Shown: positions 8,899 to 17,808 of the stretch, in pieces | How the letters are laid out: the number at the start of each line of letters is the position of its first letter | How positions within the stretch are numbered: the first letter of the stretch is position 1 | Assembly: GCA_965247055.1 (NCBI GenBank) | Contig: CBDFGE010000006.1 | Location: 772,068 to 836,067, forward strand | From: CBDFGE01 sp965247055 | Lineage (GTDB): Bacteria > Chloroflexota > Dehalococcoidia > Lucifugimonadales > JAGWBF01 | Reading direction: 5' to 3' | DNA: 64,000 bases | Made by a program: the position numbers and the translations under genes | The notes under the pieces: generated by a model | Database searches by the model: none | What the model saw: the letters and a program-made list of their open reading frames with translations, nothing else | Told to the model about the DNA's origin: nothing

Positions 8899-9429
8899 GT
8901 GGAGGAGCCGCAGGCACAGGAACAGCCCGAGCCCCAGAGTGAGCCAGAGTACCACCGGGGGCACTGCGCTTTCCACCCCAACGTCGAGACCGGGCTAGCG
9001 TGCGGCAAGTGCGGCCAGTACATCTGCCCCAGGTGTATAGTCCAGACGCCGGTGGGAGCCAGATGTCGAGACTGCGTCAAGATGACCCGGCACCCCACCT
9101 TCGACATTACCCCATCCTATTACCTGCGTACATCCCTGACAGGCGGTGTCGTGGCGCTGGTGGGAGGGCTCCTCTGGGGCCTGGTCCTTAGCCTGCACGT
9201 GCCTTTTCTGCCCTGGCTGTCAGCCTTCGGCGTGGGCTATCTGGTGGGGGAGTCCGTCAGCGTCTCTTCCAACCGCAAGCGCGGGCCCGGGCTTTCCGTC
9301 GTGGCGGGGGCCTCCATGACCCTGGCAGTCATGGTGAGCCTGGTGTCCTCGACCTACCTGGTGTACAACCTATTCGGCCTGCTCAGCGTCGGGCTCGCCT
9401 TCTACACCGCCATCGCCCGAGTCCGGTAG
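8899..9429 (+). CDS. B-box zinc-finger membrane protein
   Basis: The 176-aa protein begins with a Pro/Glu-rich leader and a B-box-type zinc finger (residues about 21-60: CAFHPNVETGLACGKCGQYIC, then CRDC). Three to four hydrophobic segments follow. The same zinc-finger-plus-membrane layout occurs at the N-terminus of some bacterial rhomboid-like proteins, but no Ser/His rhomboid motif is visible here. The GTG start at 8899 is three bases after the plsY stop. Its last 60 bases overlap the end of recX on the other strand. The function is unknown. Confidence 0.75.
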   Translation: MEEPQAQEQPEPQSEPEYHRGHCAFHPNVETGLACGKCGQYICPRCIVQTPVGARCRDCVKMTRHPTFDITPSYYLRTSLTGGVVALVGGLLWGLVLSLHVPFLPWLSAFGVGYLVGESVSVSSNRKRGPGLSVVAGASMTLAVMVSLVSSTYLVYNLFGLLSVGLAFYTAIARVR

Positions 9430-9867
9430 CTCTCGCCACAAACGTGCTACCGTCTTCCTCACTACCTCAGAGCCAAACCCGCGACGTTGCAGGTGGCCTA
9501 CCAGGATCTTCCGGAAAGAGTTGTAATCCGCCCTGTCCAATCTTCGGATAATTCCTGTGGCTGCCCGGTAGGCACCCGCCTCCTCGTCCAGCCCCTCCAG
9601 GGCTTCCTGCGCCGCCTCCCTGGACACCCCCATGCGAAGGAGCTCCCATCTGACGGCGGAGATGCCTCGGGGGCGATGGCGCTCGCGGCTCTCGCGCCAG
9701 AACCTGGAGAAGGCCACGTCGTCGAGGAGCCCTCGCTCGATGAGGGCGGCGACGGCCACCTCGACTTCGGCAAGGGGAAAGCGCCGGCACAAGCGGCGCC
9801 GCACCTCCGCCTCGCTCCGGGGCCGGAGAGAGAGAAATTTTAGGGCGGCCTCAAGCACGTCGTCCAT
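9370..9867 (-). CDS. recX: RecX regulator of RecA
   Basis: The 165-aa helical-repeat protein fits the RecX family, which binds and limits RecA filaments. It has the three-helix repeats: LRPRSEAEVRRRLCRRF, LIERGLLDDVAFSRFWRESR, RPRGISAVRWELLRMGVS and HLQRRGFGSEVVRKTVARL. It lies just downstream of recA on the same strand. The original recA stop would sit at 9906-9904, 37 bases upstream of this start, the usual recA-recX arrangement. The tail overlaps the B-box gene by 60 bp in a convergent arrangement. Confidence 0.88.
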   Translation of the reverse strand: MDDVLEAALKFLSLRPRSEAEVRRRLCRRFPLAEVEVAVAALIERGLLDDVAFSRFWRESRERHRPRGISAVRWELLRMGVSREAAQEALEGLDEEAGAYRAATGIIRRLDRADYNSFRKILVGHLQRRGFGSEVVRKTVARLWRELPDSGDGGVEGEPDAEQAE

Positions 9868-9970
9868 CAGGCGCCCTTCAGCGGCCCCCCGGGCCGGCGA
9901 GCTTTAGAACTCCTCCGTCTCGACCTGGCCGTTGTCGGTGCCGGGGACTGGTGGTGTCGCCGGAATACGG

Positions 9971-10112
9971 CGGGGCCAGCGGGCAGCTCACCATGCGTGC
10001 CGACAGCGGCTTCTATACCCACGCCGTGGTCGCCGTCTGCCGCCGGGGCATCCGCCAGCACAAAAGCCTTCCAGGTCCAGGATATCTCCCACCTTGCTTA
10101 TGCCCCGGCGGC

Positions 10113-10131
<19 letters not shown>
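9971..10131. mobile_element. 161-bp composite insertion in the 3' end of recA
   Basis: An 8-bp direct repeat GAATACGG (9963-9970 and 10124-10131) brackets this insertion. Bases 9966-10046 are identical over 81 nt to the complement of 56569-56649, inside the IS1380 transposase of this window. Bases 10050-10069 match the complement of 56525-56544, with 24 nt of the transposase replaced by three. Bases 10071-10109 are an exact direct copy of recA bases 10262-10300. Removing one repeat plus the insert restores an uninterrupted recA frame ending at 9904. The piece is too short to be an active element. Template-switch repair or an assembly chimera are both possible. Confidence 0.8.
10071..10109. 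repeat. recA: 39-bp duplicate of an internal recA segment (first copy)
   Basis: This 39-nt stretch is identical and in the same orientation as 10262-10300, which encodes the SRGISKVGDILDL region of RecA. The spacing between the copies is 191 bp. It lies inside the composite insertion and is not in a functional reading context. Confidence 0.9.
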
Positions 10132-11093
<962 letters not shown>

Positions 11094-11144
11094 TCCTCCT
11101 CCTCCTCCTGACACCCGCACGTCAAGGGCATATTAACATACGCA

Positions 11145-11154
11145 TACTGCAGTA
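11145..11154. promoter_or_regulatory. Palindrome in the recA-ridA divergent region, possible operator
   Basis: The perfect 10-bp palindrome TACTGCAGTA lies 52 bases upstream of the recA start in the divergent intergenic region. Its position suits an operator for recA, but it does not match the CGAAC-N4-GTTCG or CTGT-N8-ACAG LexA boxes. Low confidence. Confidence 0.25.
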
Positions 11155-11174
11155 ACAACCGCGGCCTGTCACCC

Positions 11175-11202
11175 TTGTAAACCTGGGCCGCTGGGCTACA
11201 AT
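11175..11202 (+). promoter_or_regulatory. Sigma-70-type promoter for ridA
   Basis: TTGTAA (11175-11180) and TACAAT (11197-11202) are separated by 16 bases. A GC-rich hairpin (arms 11213-11219 and 11223-11229) follows in the leader, then a tandem AAGGAGGCG before the ATG at 11264. Confidence 0.55.
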
Positions 11203-11263
11203 AGCCTGAGGCCCCCTGGCGCCCAGGGGCTAAAGGCCAAGGAGGCGAAGGAGGCGAAGGAAC

Positions 11264-11728
11264 ATGGACACAGAGAAGGCTCTGGCGGCAATGGGCCACG
11301 AGCTGCCCACCACCCCGACACCAATGGCCAACTACGTGCCGGCAGTACGCACAGGCAACTTGCTGTTCGTCGCCGGGCACGTGCCTCGTATGCCCGATGG
11401 GAGCTACCTTTATCCGGGGAAGCTGGGCCGCGATGTGACCGTCGAGCAGGGATACCAGGCAGCCCAGCGTGCCATGCTAAACTGCCTGTCCAGCATCAAG
11501 GCGAGTGTAGGCGACCTGGACAAAGTAAGAAGGGTGGTGAAGCTCCTCTGCATGGTCAACTCGGCTCCCGAGTTTGGCGACCAGCCGAAAGTAGCCAACG
11601 GCGCCTCGGACCTGCTGGTCAGCCTCTACGGCGACCGGGGCCGCCACGCCAGGTCCGCCGTAGGGATGGCGGGCTTGCCCAACGGCATCTGCGTCGAGGT
11701 GGAGATGATAGTGGAGGTGGAGGACTAG
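11264..11728 (+). CDS. RidA/YjgF family protein
   Basis: The 154-aa protein is of the RidA (YER057c/UK114) family, whose members deaminate reactive enamine/imine intermediates. It shows VRTGNLLFVAGHVP, a middle AAQRAMLNCLSSIKASVGDLDKV segment and HARSAVGMAGLPNG with the conserved Arg that binds the substrate carboxylate, here in ARSAVG. It is closest to the longer RidA-like subgroup seen with catabolic genes. It is divergent from recA and ends with its stop codon interleaved with that of nadE (TAG/TAG sharing bases 11726-11727). Confidence 0.85.
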   Translation: MDTEKALAAMGHELPTTPTPMANYVPAVRTGNLLFVAGHVPRMPDGSYLYPGKLGRDVTVEQGYQAAQRAMLNCLSSIKASVGDLDKVRRVVKLLCMVNSAPEFGDQPKVANGASDLLVSLYGDRGRHARSAVGMAGLPNGICVEVEMIVEVED

Positions 11729-13464
11729 CTCTGCCGGTATCGGTTCACGATGGGCAAACGGCGGTCCTTGCCAAAGGCCCGGGGGGTTATCTTGACGCCC
11801 GGCGGGGCCTGCCTTCTCTTGTACTCGTTCCTGTCCACCGCGCTTATGACCTGGTCCACCACCGCAGGGTCGAACCCCATGGCCACTATCTCCGCGAAGC
11901 TGCGGTCGTCCTCCGCGTAGGCCTTGACGATGGGGTCCAGAACGGGGTAGGGGGGCAGGTTGTCCTGGTCCGTCTGGTTCGGCCTGAGCTCAGCGCTGGG
12001 GGCCTTATCGAATGCCGCCTGGGGGATCGGCCTCTTGGGATGGCCGTGACGGTTCCTCCAGCTGGCCAGCTTGTAGACTAGAGTCTTGGGCACGTCCTTG
12101 ATCACCGCGAAGCCGCCGACCATGTCTCCGTAGAGGGTCACGTATCCCATGGCCATCTCGCTCTTGTTGCCCGTGGTGAGCACCAGCCAGCCGAACTTGT
12201 TGGACATGGCCATGAGTATGTTGCCACGGATGCGCGCCTGAACGTTCTCCTCGGCGATGTTGGGGCCGGTGCCCCTGAAGTGGGGTTCCAGCATCTCCAG
12301 GAACGCCCCGTGAGCCGGCTCGATCGGCACCTCCCAGAGGTCGATCTCCAGGTTCTTCGCCAACGCCCTGGCGTCAACGAGGCTGCCCTCGCTGGAGTAT
12401 CGGGAGGGCATGGCTACACCCAGGACGTTGTCACTGCCCAGGGCATCCACCGCGATGCAAGCCGTCAGGGCGGAGTCTATTCCGCCCGAGAGGCCGATGA
12501 TAACCTTATTAAAGCCGATCTTCCTCACGTAATCCCGAGTGCCCAGAGTAAGAGCGCCGTAGACCTCCGCTTGGGGGTCGAGGGGAGGGGTATCGTCCCT
12601 CGCCGGAAGGGGCGGCCTTTCGCGAAGCTGGTGCTCGGATACGTGCACCAGATGGGCTGTCCCAATCTCCTGGAGAATGGCCGGGTTCTCCTTCCGGGGC
12701 CTGGGATCGTGCAGGCGGGAGCGGAAGACGGCGTCCGTATCCAGGTCGGCCACCATCAGGTCCTCCTCGAACTCCCTGCCCCTTGCCACCAGGTCGCCCT
12801 TCTGGTCGAAGATCACGCTGCCGCCGTCGAACACCAGCTCGTCCTGACCCCCGACGGCATTGACGTAGGCCACCACTACCTCGTTATCCGCCGCCCGGGT
12901 GGCTACCATCCGCTCCCGGTAGGAGCGCTTCCTGGCGTGGTACGGCGAGGCGTTGATGTTCACGATGATCTGGGCACCGGCGTGCCTCTGTACTGCGATG
13001 GGACCTACCGGGTACCAGATATCCTCGCAGATGCTGACACCCACGCCCACGCCCCCTATGGTGTAGACCGGGCAGGCGTTGCCCCTCTTGAAATAGCGGT
13101 CTTCGTCGAACACTCCATACGTCGGGAGATACATCTTGCGGTATACGCCCGCGAGCTCGCCCTGGTACGCTATGGCGCCCGCGTTATATATGTCCGAGTC
13201 GGCGTCCACGAAGCCCACCACCACCGCGATGTCCCTGGACGCGGCCACCACGCTCCTCAACGCCTCCATATTGTCCCGAATGAAGGAGGGCTTGAAGAGA
13301 AGATCTTCCGCTGGGTATCCCGTGATAGCCATCTCGGGAAAGGCCACCAGGTCCGCGTCCAGGCTGCGGGCCTTCTCAATCCACTGGATAATCTTCCTGG
13401 AGTTGCCCTCCAGGTCACCCACAGTGGTGTTAATCTGGGCGAGAGCCAGGCGAAATGTGGGCAT
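11725..13464 (-). CDS. nadE: Glutamine-hydrolysing NAD+ synthase
   Basis: The 579-aa two-domain enzyme amidates nicotinate adenine dinucleotide to NAD+. The N-terminal nitrilase-type glutaminase domain has the catalytic Glu in FPEMAITGYPAED, a Lys in VYRKMYLPTYGVFDE and the Cys in GVSICEDIWYP. The C-terminal synthetase domain has the ATP PP-loop GLSGGIDSALTACIAVDALG and TTGNKSEMAMGYVTLYGDM. I start at the ATG at 13464 (MPTFRLALAQINTTVGD), the family N-terminus; the open frame extends 12 codons further upstream. Length is normal. Confidence 0.95.
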   Translation of the reverse strand: MPTFRLALAQINTTVGDLEGNSRKIIQWIEKARSLDADLVAFPEMAITGYPAEDLLFKPSFIRDNMEALRSVVAASRDIAVVVGFVDADSDIYNAGAIAYQGELAGVYRKMYLPTYGVFDEDRYFKRGNACPVYTIGGVGVGVSICEDIWYPVGPIAVQRHAGAQIIVNINASPYHARKRSYRERMVATRAADNEVVVAYVNAVGGQDELVFDGGSVIFDQKGDLVARGREFEEDLMVADLDTDAVFRSRLHDPRPRKENPAILQEIGTAHLVHVSEHQLRERPPLPARDDTPPLDPQAEVYGALTLGTRDYVRKIGFNKVIIGLSGGIDSALTACIAVDALGSDNVLGVAMPSRYSSEGSLVDARALAKNLEIDLWEVPIEPAHGAFLEMLEPHFRGTGPNIAEENVQARIRGNILMAMSNKFGWLVLTTGNKSEMAMGYVTLYGDMVGGFAVIKDVPKTLVYKLASWRNRHGHPKRPIPQAAFDKAPSAELRPNQTDQDNLPPYPVLDPIVKAYAEDDRSFAEIVAMGFDPAVVDQVISAVDRNEYKRRQAPPGVKITPRAFGKDRRLPIVNRYRQS

Positions 13465-13565
13465 GCTACCTACCACCGTCCGTATCGGAGTATAGCACAT
13501 CGAGGTGCCCGGGAGCCGATGCGGCCGCCCATTCCCACAGCGGCCACAGGGGTCAGACGGAAGGA

Positions 13566-13598
13566 GGTCGCCCCAGGGTCGCCCCAGGGTCGCCCCAG
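13566..13598. repeat. Three tandem copies of an 11-bp unit
   Basis: GGTCGCCCCAG is repeated exactly three times without gaps, upstream of the HAD hydrolase start and just before a TGTACAAT -10-like box (13613-13620). No function is evident. Confidence 0.8.
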
Positions 13599-13649
13599 GG
13601 CCCTGGGTATGGTGTACAATTGCTGGGACCGCTCTGGAGGCCCACGAAC

Positions 13650-14408
13650 TTGCCGATTAGCTGTGTCACCTTCGACCTGTGGCAGACACTTCTCCTGGAC
13701 AACCGGGAGCTGGGCCTGGCACGTACGGAGGTCCGACTGGAGGGAGCCCTGGAAGCCCTCCGGGAGGCGGGGGAGCCCTTCACCAAGGAGCGAGTCCGGG
13801 AGGCCTACCGGCAGTGCTATCGCACCTGCCACGACGTGCGCTCGCAGGAGCGGGACGTGAGCTTCCGCGAGCAGATAGAGATATTCATAGGCCACATTGA
13901 CGGAGGGCTGATGGGCCGTCTCCCCGGTGGAAGCGTGGAGCGGATTACCAGCACCTACGCCGACTCTCTCTTTCACCACCCTCCACCACCTCACCCAGAC
14001 ACGGCGTCCGTCCTGCGGGGCGTCAAGGAGCTGGGCTACCGGATAGGCCTCATCTCCAACACCGGTATGACCCCCGGGTACACCTTCCGGGAGTACATGG
14101 AGCGGTTGGACATCCTGGGCTACTTCGATACCCTCACGTTCTCCGACGAGGTGCGGCTGGCCAAGCCTGGCAGGGATATCTTCTCCCGCACGGCGGAGGC
14201 ATTGGGCGCTCCCATGGAGCAGGTGGTCCACGTGGGAGACCACCTGACAAACGACGTGTTCGGGGCACATCGAGTTGGGATGAAGACCATCTGGATCGAG
14301 ACCGCCGGTGAGCGCCTCTCTGAGGTGGACGTCGTGCCCGACGCCACTGTGCCCTCCCTTGGCGGTGTGCCGGAGGCCGTCGGCAAGCTTGCGCGGGCTT
14401 GCCACTAG
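13650..14408 (+). CDS. HAD-superfamily hydrolase
   Basis: This 252-aa HAD phosphatase-type hydrolase has motif I as TFDLWQTLLLD, motif II as GLISNTGMT, the Lys of motif III in RLAKPGRDIF and motif IV as HVGDHLTNDVFGAHRVGM. The helical cap lies between residues about 15 and 100. Motif I reads DLWQT, so the second Asp that normally acts as acid/base is replaced by Trp; this FDLWxTL form is common in a HAD subgroup of uncertain substrate. The TTG at 13650 is chosen because GGAGG lies ten bases upstream and the fold begins immediately after it. Confidence 0.85.
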   Translation: MPISCVTFDLWQTLLLDNRELGLARTEVRLEGALEALREAGEPFTKERVREAYRQCYRTCHDVRSQERDVSFREQIEIFIGHIDGGLMGRLPGGSVERITSTYADSLFHHPPPPHPDTASVLRGVKELGYRIGLISNTGMTPGYTFREYMERLDILGYFDTLTFSDEVRLAKPGRDIFSRTAEALGAPMEQVVHVGDHLTNDVFGAHRVGMKTIWIETAGERLSEVDVVPDATVPSLGGVPEAVGKLARACH

Positions 14409-14867
14409 CGCTGTTCCCGCCTATTGGGGTAGTGCCTTTTCCGGCCGCTGTAGCCGCCGGCGCGAAGGACATGTTCCGGTTGGACCGCCATTGACAAGAC
14501 AGAGAAAATGTGTTACCTTGGGCAACGCCCCAAGTAATCTAGGTCAAGGCCGACCGGCGGCAGCGATGCCGCTGGACCCGACAGCCGAAAGCGTGCCGGG
14601 AAGCCTAAGGAGAACCGTAGCGGGGAGGGACAGCCGGAAAGGCAACCAGGTTGGCTCGATTCGTCGCAGCAAACGTGGACTGGAAAGGCTGAACTGAGAA
14701 GCTACATCGGGCTCTGGGTAGCGGTCCGAAGGCCAAACTTACTTGGGGCGTAAGTTTGTAGTGTCGGGGAAACCCGTCGCGACCCACGGGGCGAAAGGGA
14801 GCCTGGTCATGTGGCCGGGGCCCTCCTGTGTTGAGTGGATACTCTATAACGAGCACGGAGGACAAGC
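14409..14867 (+). ncRNA. Long structured-looking leader upstream of the ABC importer
   Basis: No credible protein gene is seen in these 459 bases. TTGACA (14491-14496) and TACCTT (14514-14519), 17 apart, form a promoter candidate, leaving a leader of about 340 nt before the binding-protein ATG. It contains a series of helices: CTTGGG/CCCAAG (14517-14522 with 14529-14534), a perfect 9-bp stem (14734-14742 with 14750-14758) and several GNRA-like turns. I could not match it to cobalamin, lysine, cyclic-di-GMP or RNase P RNA consensus. It may be an uncharacterised cis-regulatory RNA or simply a structured untranslated region. Confidence 0.35.
14491..14519 (+). promoter_or_regulatory. Promoter candidate for the ABC importer operon
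   Basis: A consensus TTGACA is followed, after a 17-base spacer, by TACCTT. It precedes the long leader of the substrate-binding protein gene. Confidence 0.5.
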
Positions 14868-16676
14868 ATGGCGAATCGATGGATTCGTAAGCCCAGGATC
14901 CTGTATTTTGCCCCGCTATTGGTGCTGCTGATCATCCTCGCAGCTTGCGGTGGGGATGACGCCACGTCCACGCCCAGGGCAGCCGCCACGACGACGACGA
15001 CGGGTCCGGCTGCGACGGCCACGCCAACCAGATCTGCGCCGCCGACTTTGACCCCGCTACTGGCGGCAACGAGTACGCCCGTGGCGCAGCCCACCGCAAC
15101 TCCTGAACCAAAGATAGTTACCAGCACCACGAAGCGTCTGGTCTGGGCCACGTTGCCTCTCACCGGTGAGAGCAACGTGCCCTGGAACACCCACGTTTCC
15201 GGGTGGGACAAGGGCCACATATACGAGTGGCTGATAGGCATCGACCAGTTGAAGGGCACTGAGATGCCGGGCCTGGCCACCAGTTGGGGCGTCACGCCGG
15301 ACGGGAGGAACTGGCACTTCGTCATCCGCAAGGGCATTCAGTTCCACGGGGGCTTCGGCGAGATGACGCCCGAGGACGTGAAGTGGTCCCTCGACATGGT
15401 CACCGATGCGCCCGGGGCCGAGGGCGACGAGACCCAGGCCTACGAGGAGACCATCGACCGTATCGAGGCCGTAGGCGACACGGTTACCATCTACCAGAAC
15501 ATCCCCGAGGCCTTCACGATCCCCTTCTTCACATCCGGTAGGCAGGGGACCTCGGTGATCGCAAGCAAGGCCCACTGGGACGCCGAAGGGTATGAGGGGT
15601 TCCAGAACCGCATGATCGGTACGGGCCCCTACCAGTTCGTGAGCCGGGTTGCGCCGAGCCTCCTGGTGGAGCGGGTGGACAACCACTGGAGGAAGACCCC
15701 CGAGTTCAGGGAGTTCGAGCACATCTTCACCCCCGAAGTGGCAACCCGTGAGGCGATGCTGTTCACCGGCGAGGCCGCCATCGCCACCCTGCCCACGGAC
15801 CTCCTGGTCCAGGCTGAGGCCAGGGGCATGCAGATCGCGGCGAGCCAGCTGCCGGCGAGCCAGTGGACCTGGTTCTTCGGCGGGCAGTACTACCACAGTT
15901 CCACGCCCGACGCCCTGACGGCCGGCGGGGCGTTTGCGCCGTGGGTGGGCGAGAATGACCCCAATGCCACCCTTGTGCGCCAGGCCATGAACAAGGCCGT
16001 GAACCGGGACGAGATAGTCTCGGAGGTGTATGGAGGAGACGCCACCCAGACCCGTGTCTGGGCCTACCATCAGAGCCTCCCCGGCTTCAACCCTAGGTGG
16101 GACGAGGAATGGGACGCGAAGTACGGCTACGACGTCCAAGAGGCCAAGGACCTGCTGACCCAGGCGGGATACCCCAACGGATTCAAGGTCAAGGTGTTGC
16201 TGGTCGAGAGCCCCAGCATCCCTGAGCAGAAGGACGTGGGCTCGATCATGGCCCGGTACTTCAGGGCCATCGGGCTGGACGTGGAGGAGGTACCCTTCGA
16301 GGGGGCGACATACGGCAAGCGGAAGAGCGGCCGGGACGTTCACGGCTTCGTGTTCCCGGTGTCTGGAAGCTACCGTGACCCCCAGATAACCATCAAGTTC
16401 TACAACGACATAAACAGCGTGTGCCACGTCTGGGAGACGGATACCATCGCCGACTGGTTCCAGGAGCTGAGAAGCGCCCTCACCCCCGCCGACCGGGACC
16501 GCATCATGATGCAGATAGGCGACGAGAAGTACGACAAATTTGCCGAGATACCCTTCATGTGGGTGCCGGGTAAGATCGCCATAGACCCCAAGGTAATCAA
16601 GTCCTGGTTCTTCGCGGGCGGGGTCCGGCAGTTATTCAGCCACATGGAGTACATCGAGGCCGCCGAACTAGAATAA
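14868..16676 (+). CDS. ABC transporter substrate-binding lipoprotein, family 5
   Basis: The 602-aa protein is an extracytoplasmic solute-binding protein of the peptide/nickel (SBP_bac_5) family. The N-terminus has a hydrophobic signal ending in the lipobox LILAACGG (Cys about residue 27), then a Thr/Ala/Pro-rich linker typical of Chloroflexota lipoproteins. The binding fold follows, with GLATSWGVTPDGRNWHFVIR, GTGPYQFVSR, AMNKAVNRDEIV and a C-terminal lobe. It delivers a peptide or other small organic ligand to the two permeases downstream. The ligand cannot be predicted. Confidence 0.93.
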   Translation: MANRWIRKPRILYFAPLLVLLIILAACGGDDATSTPRAAATTTTTGPAATATPTRSAPPTLTPLLAATSTPVAQPTATPEPKIVTSTTKRLVWATLPLTGESNVPWNTHVSGWDKGHIYEWLIGIDQLKGTEMPGLATSWGVTPDGRNWHFVIRKGIQFHGGFGEMTPEDVKWSLDMVTDAPGAEGDETQAYEETIDRIEAVGDTVTIYQNIPEAFTIPFFTSGRQGTSVIASKAHWDAEGYEGFQNRMIGTGPYQFVSRVAPSLLVERVDNHWRKTPEFREFEHIFTPEVATREAMLFTGEAAIATLPTDLLVQAEARGMQIAASQLPASQWTWFFGGQYYHSSTPDALTAGGAFAPWVGENDPNATLVRQAMNKAVNRDEIVSEVYGGDATQTRVWAYHQSLPGFNPRWDEEWDAKYGYDVQEAKDLLTQAGYPNGFKVKVLLVESPSIPEQKDVGSIMARYFRAIGLDVEEVPFEGATYGKRKSGRDVHGFVFPVSGSYRDPQITIKFYNDINSVCHVWETDTIADWFQELRSALTPADRDRIMMQIGDEKYDKFAEIPFMWVPGKIAIDPKVIKSWFFAGGVRQLFSHMEYIEAAELE

Positions 16677-16723
16677 AGGGCGAAAGGTGGACGCTCTTCA
16701 GCGAATAGCGTAGCAGCGAGGAG

Positions 16724-16762
16724 ACCAGGGGCCTGAAGCCAGAGCGGCGGACGGCCCCTGGT
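16724..16762 (+). terminator. Stem-loop between binding protein and permeases (attenuator-like)
   Basis: A perfect 10-bp stem (16724-16733 with 16753-16762) and a 19-nt loop follow the binding-protein stop, with only TCTTAT after it. Such hairpins in ABC operons usually protect the upstream mRNA or partly terminate, giving more binding protein than permease. Confidence 0.55.
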
Positions 16763-16789
16763 TCTTATATCGGGCGAGAGCAGAGTCTT

Positions 16790-17737
16790 ATGCAGAGATA
16801 TCTAATAATCAGGACCAGCCACGCGCTGCTGGCGCTTTTCGTCGTCACTGTGGTAGTGTTTGGGCTGATCCGGGCCAGCGGAAACCCCGTGGATACGCTG
16901 GCGGTCGCCGGGCAGGACTGCAACGCGGAGTGCAAGGCGTCCTTCGAGCGGTTCTGGGGGATTGACAGGCCCCTCCATGTGCAGTACTTCTCCTACATGG
17001 GCAACATCTTCAAGGGTGAGTTTGGCCTCTCCATGAAGTACAAGTCGAGAGATACCAAGAGCCTCATAGCAGAGAGGCTCCCCAACAGCATCAAACTGGC
17101 CAGCTTCGCCATGTTCTTGAGCCTGCTAGTGTCCGTGCCTCTGGGAGTGTTCTCGGCCGTCAAACGAGATACGCCAATGGATTTCTTCGGCAAGTCCGTA
17201 GCCCTCTTGGGCCAGTCCCTACCCTCCTTCTGGCTGGGGCTCATGATGATCTGGATCTTTGCTGTCAAGCTGGGGTGGTTTCCCACGTCGGGGACGGGGG
17301 GAGACGAGGGGGCGTTTACCCAGCTAAAACACATGATCCTCCCGGCCGTAACCATGGGGTGGTTCCAGGTGGCGGCCATCCTTCGACTGGTGCGGTCGTC
17401 GATGCTGGAGGTCCTGGACAGCGAGTACGTGAAGCTGGCCCGGATCAAGGGAATACCCGAGTGGAAGGTGGTCTGGAAGCACTGCCTGCGGAACGCCTTC
17501 ATCGCCCCCCTCACCTATTTCGCCATCATCGGCGTGTCGGTGCTAACGGGGGCGCTGATCACCGAGACGGTGTTCAACTGGCCCGGTGTGGGGCAACTGG
17601 CGCTGGAGGTTGTCCGGGCACGTGACTACGCCCCGGTCCAGACGCTAATCCTCATGTTTGCGGCCATTTACATCGCGTCCTCATTCGTGGTGGACATCCT
17701 TTACGCTTATCTGGACCCCCGGATCCGGTACGCGTAA
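16790..17737 (+). CDS. Peptide-type ABC transporter permease (DppB-like)
   Basis: This 315-aa inner-membrane permease starts MQRYLIIRTSHALLALFVVT, the classic DppB/OppB N-terminus with its first helix. It has about six membrane segments. The cytoplasmic EAA loop is EYVKLARIKGIPEWKVVWKHCLRNA, which contacts the ATPase. It is paired with the DppC-like gene 71 bases downstream. No ATPase gene is present in the window, so the transporter must borrow one encoded elsewhere. Confidence 0.93.
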   Translation: MQRYLIIRTSHALLALFVVTVVVFGLIRASGNPVDTLAVAGQDCNAECKASFERFWGIDRPLHVQYFSYMGNIFKGEFGLSMKYKSRDTKSLIAERLPNSIKLASFAMFLSLLVSVPLGVFSAVKRDTPMDFFGKSVALLGQSLPSFWLGLMMIWIFAVKLGWFPTSGTGGDEGAFTQLKHMILPAVTMGWFQVAAILRLVRSSMLEVLDSEYVKLARIKGIPEWKVVWKHCLRNAFIAPLTYFAIIGVSVLTGALITETVFNWPGVGQLALEVVRARDYAPVQTLILMFAAIYIASSFVVDILYAYLDPRIRYA

Positions 17738-17808
17738 GCTCGCCCGGAGAAGGGATTGAATCATGTGGCATGGCACCCTGAATAGAGTTTGGGTAAGGTA
17801 ACGAGCAG

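Noticed and set aside
11145..11154. LexA/SOS box upstream of recA
   Set aside because: Only a bare 10-bp palindrome is present; it does not match either common LexA consensus, so it is listed only as a weak operator candidate.
14409..14867. Known riboswitch or RNase P RNA in the importer leader
   Set aside because: I compared it by eye with cobalamin, lysine, cyclic-di-GMP and RNase P consensus elements and found none of their core motifs.
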